6,564 bases of DNA from an uncultured Chloroflexota bacterium (GTDB lineage Bacteria; Chloroflexota; Anaerolineae; Aggregatilineales; Phototrophicaceae), in NCBI GenBank assembly GCA_903904765.1, contig CAIVEA010000456.1, positions 1 through 6,564 of the forward strand. Reading direction: 5' to 3'. The translations under genes and the position numbers were made by a program. The notes beneath the pieces are model-generated. The model ran no database searches. It saw nothing but the letters and a program-made list of their open reading frames with translations, and had not been told where the DNA came from. Below, in pieces: positions 1-5,470 of this stretch (the first letter of the stretch is position 1; each line of letters starts with the position of its first letter).

Positions 1-89
1 CCCTCTCCGTAACGCGGAATACCACTGGAGAGGGGACGCAAAATGGTCTTACTCCCTTCGCCCTGAGGGAGAAGGGCGGGGGATGAGGG
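1..89. repeat. Cluster of small interspersed inverted repeats
   Basis: CCCTCTCC (1-8) is the exact reverse complement of GGAGAGGG (27-34). A second unit, 54-76, is a nearly perfect palindrome: CCCTTC/GAAGGG at 54-59 and 71-76, with CCCT/AGGG inside at 61-64 and 66-69. On the minus strand, 89-54 begins CCCTCATCCCCCGCCC, which resembles C-rich dispersed repeats I recall from Chloroflexota genomes. The 11-mer TCGCCCTGAGG (58-68) recurs inverted in the terminator hairpin (107-117), so the terminator may derive from the same repeat family. No coding potential is evident. Confidence 0.6.
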
Positions 90-96
90 TCGAATC

Positions 97-127
97 AAAA
101 ACCCCTCCTCAGGGCGAGAAGGGGTTT
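97..127 (-). terminator. Probable intrinsic terminator of glyQS
   Basis: On the minus strand, 20 bases after the glyQS stop, AAACCCC (127-121) pairs with GGGGTTT (105-99). Inside this, T-A, one mismatch, and CTC/GAG extend the stem to 12 positions around a 5-base loop. The 3' arm runs into five T residues (101-97), followed by GATT. A GC-rich stem, a T-run and the position directly after a stop codon are the classic Rho-independent layout. Confidence 0.72.
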
Positions 128-142
128 GGAGTTGCGAGTGTT

Positions 143-158
143 CCGGTTTAGAAACCGG
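143..158. repeat. Short palindrome spanning the glyQS stop codon
   Basis: CCGGTTT (143-149) and AAACCGG (152-158) are exact inverted copies separated by two bases. The element covers the last glyQS codons and the TAA stop. A two-base loop cannot close, so an RNA hairpin would lose the innermost pairs. Confidence 0.4.
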
Positions 159-3153
159 TCAGGTGCGACAGGTCGGCGCGTCCTTGCTGCATGGCGCTGA
201 TGGCCTGCAACAGGCCGAGTCGAGCGCGGCGCAGTTCCGGTTCGGGCGCGTTGACCATCACATGATTGAAGAAATCGGTGATGGCGGGCAGCAGCGGCAC
301 GAAGGCCGACAGGAACGCACCCACGTTGGCATCGGCCTGAAGCGCAGTAGCCGCCTGTTGATAGGCCGCGACCAGCACCTTCTCCTGCGGCTCGACCAGC
401 GCCGCCGCATTCAGCGGGTAACGTTCGCTTTCGCTGCGGGTGATGCGGACACAGCGGGCGAAGCCGTCCAGCAGCCCTTCCCAGTCGTCACGGGCGACCC
501 ACTCCGACAGTTCGCGCATCCCTTCGAGGGCGCGGGACGGGTTGGCGCTCTGCTCTGCCAGCACCGCCGCGATCACGTCACGCGGCCAATCCTGTTCTTC
601 CACCCATGCCCGCAGGCGGCCACCGATGAAGTCCAGCACGTCTGACTGCACCTGCACGGAGACGGTTACGGGCTGCACACCTGCCACGACCTTCACCAGT
701 TCCGCGAGGTTCACATCCAGCTTCTTGCTAGCGACGATCTGGATCACACCCAGCGCGGCGCGGCGCAGGCCGTAGGGGTCTGCCGTCGAGCGCGGCGCGA
801 GTCCCACCGCGAACAGGCCGACCAGACTATCGAGGCGATCTGCCAGCGCCAGCAGCGTACCGGCGGCGCTTTCCGGCAGGATGTCGCCCGCCGAACGCGG
901 TAGCCAGTGTTCAAAAATGGCATTCGCCACAGCCGGGGTTTCGCCACTCAGACGGGCATATTCGCGCCCCATCGTGCCTTGCAGCGAGGTCATCTCGACT
1001 ACCATGCGGGTCGCCAGATCAGCCTTGTAGATGGCGGCAGCCCGCAGCGCGGTTTGCAACCCGTCACCCTTCACGCCCAGCGCAGCAGCCAGCGGCGTGA
1101 CCACTTTCGCCACGCGCTCGCTCTTGTCCAGCATTGAGCCGAGTTTCTCCTGAAACGTCAGCGTGGACAGGCGCGACAGGTAATCCGCCAGCGGCTTCTT
1201 GCGGTCTTCGGCATAGAAGAACGAGGCATCCTCGAAGCGGGCGCGCAGCACCTGTTCGTTACCGTGCGCCACTTTGTCGAGGTGTTGGTCGTCACCGTTG
1301 CGGACGGTGATGAAGTAGGGCATCAAATTGCCCTGCGCGTCCTCCACCGGGAAGTAACGCTGCTTCTTCGCCATCACCATCACCAGCACTTCACGCGGCA
1401 GTTCCAGATAGCGTCCCTCGAACTTGCCCAGCAGCGCCGTCGGGCGCTCCACGAGGTTGGTCACTTCGTCCAGCAGCGCCTCTGACTCCGGCACGCGCCC
1501 GCCCACACTCGCCGCAATCGCGGCAATCTGTTCGCGGACGGCTTCGCGGCGCAGTTCTTGATTCAGGATCACGCCCTGCTCTTTGAGCGCATCGAAATAG
1601 GCGCGGGTGTTGGAGACAGTCATCTCCGGCGACCCGAACGGGCGCAGGCCGCGTGTGGTCGCGCCGCTGGCGATGCCCACATAGTCGAACGGGATGACGG
1701 TGTTGCCGAACAGCGCGGTGAACCAGCGCAAGGGGCGCGAGAAGGCCAGCGCCGTCGCGTTCCAGCGCATGGCCTTGCCGAACTTAATGCTGGCGACCAG
1801 TTTGGGCAGCGCCTCTGCCAGCACTTCGACGGCAGAGCGTCCGGTTTCGCGCACGAGGGCGGTCACATACTGCCCGCCATCAATCTCCTGCACCTTCAAA
1901 TCTTCCACGCGCACCCCGCGCCCACGTGCAAAACCTTCGGCGGCCTTCGTCGGCTTACCGTCAGCATCGAAAGCGCGGTTGGCGGGCGGCCCCTTCTCGA
2001 TGCGCTCTTCGTCCGGTTGACGGGCAGGCACATCCCACGCGGCCAGCACGAGGCGGCGCGGCGTGGCGTACACTTCTATGCCCTGCGGCGGCTTCAAGCG
2101 CAGGCGCTCAAACAGGCTCAGCGCCATATCTTCCAGTTGTTCCTGCGCCGCGCTCACATCGTCGGCGGGCAGTTCTTCCACGCCGATCTCCAGCAGGAAA
2201 TCGGCCTTATCGCCCGCAGGCAGTTCGCCCAGCGGGGCGGCTTTTTGCAGCGCGGGTGCTTCCCACCCCTGCGACTGCTTCAGCATCGGGTAGCCCAGTG
2301 ATTCACGCTGGGCGGCGAAGGCTTTGGTCACATCACGGGTGAGGGCGCGCATCCGGTGGAAATAGGCCGCACGTTCGGTCACGCCAATCGCGCCGCGTGT
2401 ATCCAGCACGTTGAACAGATGGCTGCACTTCAGCACGTAATCATAAGCTGGCAGCACAGCGCCCGCCGACAGCGCCCGCTTGCTCTCACCTTCGTAGACT
2501 TCAAAGGTCTGCATCAGCCCTTCGATGTCCGCGAGGTCAAAATAGTAGGCGCAGTGTTCTTTTTCGCTCTGAAGGAACACATCCCCGTAGGTCAGCCCCG
2601 GCACCCATTCGATGTCCCACGCGGCGTTGGTATCCTGTAGAGCAATGGCAATACGCTCCAGACCGTAGGTGATTTCTACGGAGACCGGCTCCAGTTCCAT
2701 ACCACCGGCCTGCTGGAAATAGGTGAACTGGGTGATCTCCTGCCCGTCCAGCCACACTTCCCAGCCCAAGCCCCACGCGCCCAGCGCCGGACTTTCCCAG
2801 TTGTCCTCCACAAAACGGATGTCGTGCTCACGCGGGTTGATGCCCAGCGCCTCCAGCGACTTCAGGTACAGTTCCTGCGGATTGCCCGGATCGGGCTTCA
2901 GGATGACCTGATACTGGAAGTAATACTGCATCCGGTTGGGGTTTTCACCGTAACGACCATCATCCGGGCGAACGCTCGGCTCGACATAGGCCACGCGCCA
3001 CGGTTCGGGGCCGAGGACGCGCAGCAACGTGGCGGGATTGCCCGTACCGGCACCCACCTGTATGTTATACGGATTCCAGATCAAACAGCCCTGTTCGGCC
3101 CAGAAATCGTGCAATTTCATGATGATCTGCTGGAAATTCAACGGTTTCGCCAT
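148..3153 (-). CDS. glyQS: Glycyl-tRNA synthetase, fused alpha and beta subunits
   Basis: This cytoplasmic enzyme charges tRNA-Gly with glycine using ATP. It is the bacterial alpha/beta type, but both subunits lie in one 1001-residue chain. Residues 1 to about 292 are the catalytic alpha part: FWAEQGC near 17, GRYGENPNR at 66-74 (class II motif 2 region), FVEDNWE at 114-120, TQFTYFQQ at 141-148 and the motif 3 segment ITYGLER at 161-167. A linker of about 25 residues leads to the beta part, which opens with [11 protein letters not shown] at 320-330. Beta landmarks are KADL...MV.E...LQG.MG (710-729), [12 protein letters not shown] (770-781), DPYGLRR (792-798) and a C-terminal DALR-like anticodon-binding helical region (about 850-970). 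Each half is near its usual length and all expected motifs are intact, so it should be functional. The ATG at 3153 matches the usual alpha N-terminus. The only Shine-Dalgarno candidate is a weak AGGG ten bases upstream (3164-3167). Fused forms are known from chlamydiae and plant organelles. Confidence 0.97.
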   Translation of the reverse strand: MAKPLNFQQIIMKLHDFWAEQGCLIWNPYNIQVGAGTGNPATLLRVLGPEPWRVAYVEPSVRPDDGRYGENPNRMQYYFQYQVILKPDPGNPQELYLKSLEALGINPREHDIRFVEDNWESPALGAWGLGWEVWLDGQEITQFTYFQQAGGMELEPVSVEITYGLERIAIALQDTNAAWDIEWVPGLTYGDVFLQSEKEHCAYYFDLADIEGLMQTFEVYEGESKRALSAGAVLPAYDYVLKCSHLFNVLDTRGAIGVTERAAYFHRMRALTRDVTKAFAAQRESLGYPMLKQSQGWEAPALQKAAPLGELPAGDKADFLLEIGVEELPADDVSAAQEQLEDMALSLFERLRLKPPQGIEVYATPRRLVLAAWDVPARQPDEERIEKGPPANRAFDADGKPTKAAEGFARGRGVRVEDLKVQEIDGGQYVTALVRETGRSAVEVLAEALPKLVASIKFGKAMRWNATALAFSRPLRWFTALFGNTVIPFDYVGIASGATTRGLRPFGSPEMTVSNTRAYFDALKEQGVILNQELRREAVREQIAAIAASVGGRVPESEALLDEVTNLVERPTALLGKFEGRYLELPREVLVMVMAKKQRYFPVEDAQGNLMPYFITVRNGDDQHLDKVAHGNEQVLRARFEDASFFYAEDRKKPLADYLSRLSTLTFQEKLGSMLDKSERVAKVVTPLAAALGVKGDGLQTALRAAAIYKADLATRMVVEMTSLQGTMGREYARLSGETPAVANAIFEHWLPRSAGDILPESAAGTLLALADRLDSLVGLFAVGLAPRSTADPYGLRRAALGVIQIVASKKLDVNLAELVKVVAGVQPVTVSVQVQSDVLDFIGGRLRAWVEEQDWPRDVIAAVLAEQSANPSRALEGMRELSEWVARDDWEGLLDGFARCVRITRSESERYPLNAAALVEPQEKVLVAAYQQAATALQADANVGAFLSAFVPLLPAITDFFNHVMVNAPEPELRRARLGLLQAISAMQQGRADLSHLTGF

Positions 3154-3197
3154 AGGAAAGATGCCCTAATCCTGTGTTGGGAAGTGAGACGGGATGA

Positions 3198-3226
3198 ATT
3201 ATAAAGGACAAATCCCGGATTATCGA
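3198..3226 (-). promoter_or_regulatory. Candidate sigma70-type promoter of glyQS
   Basis: A perfect TATAAT is on the minus strand at 3203-3198. TCGATA (3226-3221) lies 17 bases upstream and matches TTGACA at four of six positions. Initiation about seven bases after the -10 box would give a leader of roughly 38 bases before the ATG at 3153. This is too short for a T-box or other riboswitch. Confidence 0.5.
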
Positions 3227-3264
3227 GACAGGCCGTAAGGGTGGGGACAAGAAGAATCGCTTAT

Positions 3265-3307
3265 CCCCCGCCCCCTTGTCTGCATACATGGTGCAAGGGG
3301 ATGGGGG
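3265..3307. repeat. C-run/G-run inverted repeat
   Basis: The left arm CCCCCGCCCCCTTG (3265-3278) pairs with the right arm CAAGGGGATGGGGG (3294-3307), 12 of 14 positions, around a 15-base loop. No T-run follows on either strand, so it is a poor intrinsic terminator. It could slow polymerase or stabilise the 3' end of the tail tube mRNA. The G-runs on one strand and C-runs on the other could also adopt unusual DNA structures. Confidence 0.5.
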
Positions 3308-3346
3308 TGGCTTTATCGGGTAAGGAACCGCAGGGGAATGCACCGT

Positions 3347-3415
3347 CTTTCGTAGGGATAACCTGTGTTGTCCGCCTGTATGCGGCGGACATGGCAGGGC
3401 ATGTCCCTACGAAAG
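3347..3415. repeat. 69-bp nested palindromic element, MITE- or REP-like
   Basis: The outer arms CTTTCGTAGGGA (3347-3358) and TCCCTACGAAAG (3404-3415) are exact 12-bp inverted repeats. Inside, TGTCCGCC (3369-3376) and GGCGGACA (3384-3391) form a perfect 8-bp stem. A third pair, GGACATG (3387-3393) and CATGTCC (3400-3406), overlaps it and the outer right arm. The sequence GCACC occurs just outside the left arm (3340-3344) and again at 3415-3419, a possible but imperfectly placed target duplication. There is no transposase gene, so any mobility would be non-autonomous. Confidence 0.65.
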
Positions 3416-3471
3416 CACCACCGCCCCCTAAAAACCCTGTATTTGCAAAGAGGAAAGGTTGCGGACGGCGC

Positions 3472-3921
3472 TTATTCCGCAGCCCACTGGATGTCTACCT
3501 CATCCCACTGGATGGTGATCGTTTCTTCGATCAAGTCGCCGGAGCCGGTGTTGAAATCCGAATAGCTCACCGCGCTAATCCACGCGCCTTTGAACGTCCA
3601 GCGGCGCACTTCCACGCCGCCATCCAGCGCCAGCACCGCCAGTGTGCGGCTGGGGCGCACGATGTCCACGCCAGCTGCGGCGGTTTCGCGCATCCACGCA
3701 TTAATCGGGTTAGCGGGGTCGCGCTGGAACATCTTCACGATCTGAAACGGTTCTTTGATGGCCTTGAGCTGGGTGGTGGTTTTCACTTCCAGTTTGAACG
3801 GACTCAAGCCGATCACACGGAAGATACCCGTCAAACGCTCGTCGTTCAATTCGACGGCGAACTCGTTGGCAGTCAAGCTGTCAATCGTGCTACGGTGCTG
3901 AAGGGCTTTGCTGTTGCTCAT
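3472..3921 (-). CDS. Phage tail tube protein, T4 gp19-like
   Basis: This 149-residue protein resembles the T4 gp19 tail tube family, whose members stack as hexameric rings to form the inner tube of contractile phage tails and related injection systems. After a polar leader (1-18), FAVELNDERLTGIFRVIGLS fits the family's opening strand and 'F.VEI...G.F.EVSGLS' pattern. The central part (NPINAWMRETAAAG, 71-84) corresponds to the segment where family members have 'L..W...' and a helix. It is followed by the LAVLALDGGVEVRRWTFKGAWISAVSYSDFN stretch (94-124; compare the family's 'V..W.F.NAWP.....D.N'). The end, GSGDLIEETITIQWDEVDI (126-144), matches the 'VAIETLELAHE' closing strand. There is no signal peptide or membrane segment. 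The start is supported by AGGAG eight bases upstream. No sheath, baseplate or tape-measure gene is in the window, so its present role is unknown. The family call comes from pattern recognition, not a database search. Confidence 0.8.
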   Translation of the reverse strand: MSNSKALQHRSTIDSLTANEFAVELNDERLTGIFRVIGLSPFKLEVKTTTQLKAIKEPFQIVKMFQRDPANPINAWMRETAAAGVDIVRPSRTLAVLALDGGVEVRRWTFKGAWISAVSYSDFNTGSGDLIEETITIQWDEVDIQWAAE

Positions 3922-3929
3922 TGGAAATG

Positions 3930-3934
3930 CTCCT
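3930..3934 (-). promoter_or_regulatory. Ribosome binding site of the tail tube gene
   Basis: AGGAG on the minus strand ends eight bases before the ATG at 3921. It is the clearest Shine-Dalgarno sequence in the window and fixes this start. Further upstream, TAAAAT (3970-3965) and TATAAG (3959-3954) are possible -10 boxes, but neither has a recognisable -35 partner. Confidence 0.7.
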
Positions 3935-4004
3935 GTTGAACCGGAAAGGGTGGCTTATAGCCCTATTTTACCCCCGTCCGCCGCCGGATGCTGTACACGG
4001 TGAC

Positions 4005-4051
4005 AAAACAACAAACCGCCCGGCGTGAGGGGGAGCACGACGGGCGGTTTG
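4005..4051 (-). terminator. Strong intrinsic terminator, minus strand
   Basis: CAAACCGCCCG (4051-4041) and CGGGCGGTTTG (4022-4012) form an exact 11-bp stem on the minus strand. After one mismatch, an inner CGTG/CACG pair (4036-4039 with 4024-4027) extends it over an 8-base loop. The 3' arm continues into the T-rich TTGTTGTTTTG. It ends transcription arriving from the TPR-like gene or from an unrecognised transcript in between, and insulates the tail tube gene. Confidence 0.75.
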
Positions 4052-4245
4052 CGAGGGATGGGCTTGCTGTGGGAACCGGTGATGCCAATCTCCTAATCCC
4101 GTGCTTGCCCGCGAACTGGATGGCTAACAATACAACCCGCACCATTTCGGAGGAATGATTACAACTCAATCTCCAATTCGCTTGGAATAAAGATTATGGC
4201 GATTGTGTAAATTCGCGGTTAGATCAAGATGAGACCGGAATGAGA

Positions 4246-4273
4246 GCGCCCCACGACGCGAATCGCGGGGCGC
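4246..4273. repeat. GC-rich inverted repeat just after the TPR-like gene
   Basis: GCGCCCC (4246-4252) and GGGGCGC (4267-4273) are exact inverted repeats. An inner GCGA/TCGC pair (4258-4261 and 4263-4266) is offset by a 5-base bulge. It lies eight bases past the stop of the TPR-like gene. On the minus strand it is followed only by TCTCATT, so as a terminator it is weak and may instead protect the mRNA 3' end. Confidence 0.45.
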
Positions 4274-4281
4274 ACGGGATA

Positions 4282-5430
4282 TTACTGCTGCCCCACCGGG
4301 GCAATCGCGCCGGGGGTGAGTTCCGTACCGGGCAACGGAACGGGTGTGGGGTTGGCGCAGGCATTGGCCGCCGCGTTCATCTTGCCACTCACCACCGCGT
4401 CGCTGCTCAGGTTGAGCGCATTCTGATACTGTACCACTGCGAGGCACACCTGCCCGCCCGCCACCAGCGCATCGCCATAGGCGGCGTACTGGTTGAACAG
4501 GCGGCTGCGGACATCGCGGTAATTCGGAACTTGGTTGTAGACGTTCGTCAACGCCTGAATCGCTTTGTTGTAGTCCACGCCTTCGCTGTTGATCGCGTCC
4601 AGATATTGCGCGGCGATATAGCTTTCGTATTCCAGATCGGCCACATCCCCGTACTGGCGGGCGCGGTCAGTGAGCAGGTTAGCTTCCGCGAGGTCGGCGG
4701 TGTCGCCCGAACGGAACAGCGCCAGCGCCTTGCTGGTCAGCGCCTGCGACATCAGTTGGCGCACGGTGGCCTGCTCAAAATTCGGGTCGGCGGAGAGGAT
4801 AATATCCAGCGACTCGATGGCTGCGTCCCAATCGCTGACAGCAATCGCGGTTTGTGCGTCGGATAGCAACGCGGCCAAATCCACCACAAGGCCGCCGGCC
4901 TGCACGGTGGCCTGCGGCACGGCAATCGTCGGCGCAACAGTGGTGGCTACTGTGGGCGTGATTCCCGGTGTGGGCGTGGCGGTAGGTAGGGCATTCAGGT
5001 AAACGGCGGTAGCGGTGGCTACGATGTCCGTCATGCCGGGAACGCCCGGTGTCAGCGTGGCGAGGTACTGGATGCGGGCGTTGAGCAACACCTGATTCCC
5101 GCTGCTGACATCGGCGGGGATGCGATTCAACTGTTCTTGAATGGCGGCGCTCTGGGTGGCGGTGGCATTGGTCTGGGCGATGTGCTGCCCGGAAGTCCAG
5201 CCCGCGAACGAGGCCAGCGCCACAATGATGACCGCGAGGCCGAGCAGCACGGTGCCGACCAGCGCGTACACAAAACAACCGGAGCCGCTGCGGGCGGGCG
5301 GTTCAGGGTCTATGAAGCCGCCGTTATCCGGCAGGGTGACTTTCGGGAAACGCGGCTGGGTATCGTCAGGAGAAGCATTCGGCTGAATCAAGGGCAAATT
5401 CCATACCTGAATGGACAGAAGCAGCGGCAT
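4282..5430 (-). CDS. Membrane-anchored protein with Thr/Pro-rich linker and TPR-like outer domain
   Basis: This is a 382-residue protein of unknown specific function. It has a short polar, proline-rich N-terminus (about 1-50, presumably cytoplasmic) and one strong membrane helix at about 52-76 (FVYALVGTVLLGLAVIIVAL). A region at about 80-135 with Ala, Thr and Gln follows, then a low-complexity linker (137-177, including LPTATPTPGITPT). The helical domain at 183-358 has TPR-like repeats: WDAAIESLDIILSADPNF (201-218) and YNKAIQALTNVYNQVPNYRDV (287-307) show the paired-helix pattern ending in D/N-P. The tail is Pro-rich. The predicted topology is N-in/C-out, with the TPR domain outside the membrane as a likely protein-binding platform. 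It begins 40 bp after the HlyC/CorC stop. The ATG at 5430 is doubtful: it has no Shine-Dalgarno sequence and overlaps a TATAAT box. A TTG start at codon 14 (5391), with GGA eight bases upstream, is possible and would lose only 13 residues. Confidence 0.85.
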   Translation of the reverse strand: MPLLLSIQVWNLPLIQPNASPDDTQPRFPKVTLPDNGGFIDPEPPARSGSGCFVYALVGTVLLGLAVIIVALASFAGWTSGQHIAQTNATATQSAAIQEQLNRIPADVSSGNQVLLNARIQYLATLTPGVPGMTDIVATATAVYLNALPTATPTPGITPTVATTVAPTIAVPQATVQAGGLVVDLAALLSDAQTAIAVSDWDAAIESLDIILSADPNFEQATVRQLMSQALTSKALALFRSGDTADLAEANLLTDRARQYGDVADLEYESYIAAQYLDAINSEGVDYNKAIQALTNVYNQVPNYRDVRSRLFNQYAAYGDALVAGGQVCLAVVQYQNALNLSSDAVVSGKMNAAANACANPTPVPLPGTELTPGAIAPVGQQ

Positions 5431-5458
5431 TATACAGGAGCGCGGCGCGGGGCGACAA
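5429..5458 (-). promoter_or_regulatory. Candidate promoter overlapping the start of the TPR-like gene
   Basis: TATAAT (5434-5429) on the minus strand shares its last two bases with the ATG at 5430-5428. TTGTCG (5458-5453) lies 18 bases upstream and matches TTGACA at four of six positions. If used, transcripts would start near 5422, inside the annotated coding region, and translation would have to begin at a later codon. Read-through from the HlyC/CorC gene would still include the ATG. Confidence 0.4.
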
Positions 5459-5470
5459 GCGACGGTTGAC

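Larger units (their letters stand above)
3154..3471. other. 318-bp intergenic region between the tail tube gene and glyQS
   Basis: I find no gene here. It holds the candidate glyQS promoter near its left end, a C-run/G-run hairpin in the middle (3265-3307) and a nested palindromic element (3347-3415). The remaining 55 bases before the tail tube stop show no U-tract terminator. A weak GCGGA/TCCGC pair (3461-3465 and 3476-3480) straddles that stop. Confidence 0.7.
3922..4281. other. 360-bp intergenic region between the TPR-like gene and the tail tube gene
   Basis: No protein gene is supported here. It contains a GC-rich inverted repeat just after the TPR-like stop, a 190-base stretch of lower GC than the genes (about 4052-4245), a strong minus-strand terminator (4051-4012) and the leader of the tail tube gene. 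An open frame crossing 4169-3963 from a TTG codon runs through the terminator hairpin and has no ribosome binding site, so I do not call it. I see no tRNA-like cloverleaf. Confidence 0.6.

Noticed and set aside
1..147. CRISPR array in the repeat cluster left of glyQS
   Set aside because: The repeats are short, palindromic and unevenly spaced, with no direct repeat-spacer periodicity.
1558..2301. Plus-strand open frame of 247 codons inside glyQS
   Set aside because: It lies wholly opposite a gene with strong family motifs throughout. Its translation is low in structure and rich in His, Arg and Gln, as expected from the complement of a GC-rich gene.
3154..3471. T-box riboswitch upstream of glyQS
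   Set aside because: Glycyl-tRNA synthetase genes are common T-box targets, so I looked for the conserved T-box core and a leader terminator. Neither is present, and the likely leader is only about 38 bases.
3963..4169. Minus-strand 68-codon open frame between the TPR-like and tail tube genes
   Set aside because: It starts at TTG without a ribosome binding site and reads through the 4051-4012 terminator hairpin. Its product has no recognisable feature.
4155..4190. Plus-strand micro-ORF of 11 codons preceded by GGAGGA
   Set aside because: The purine-rich sequence abuts the ATG, leaving no normal spacing, and the product is too short to support.
4240..4866. Plus-strand open frame of 208 codons opposite the TPR-like gene
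   Set aside because: It is antisense to a gene with a clear membrane helix, linker and repeats. It has no recognisable domain, and the high GC content explains the lack of stops.
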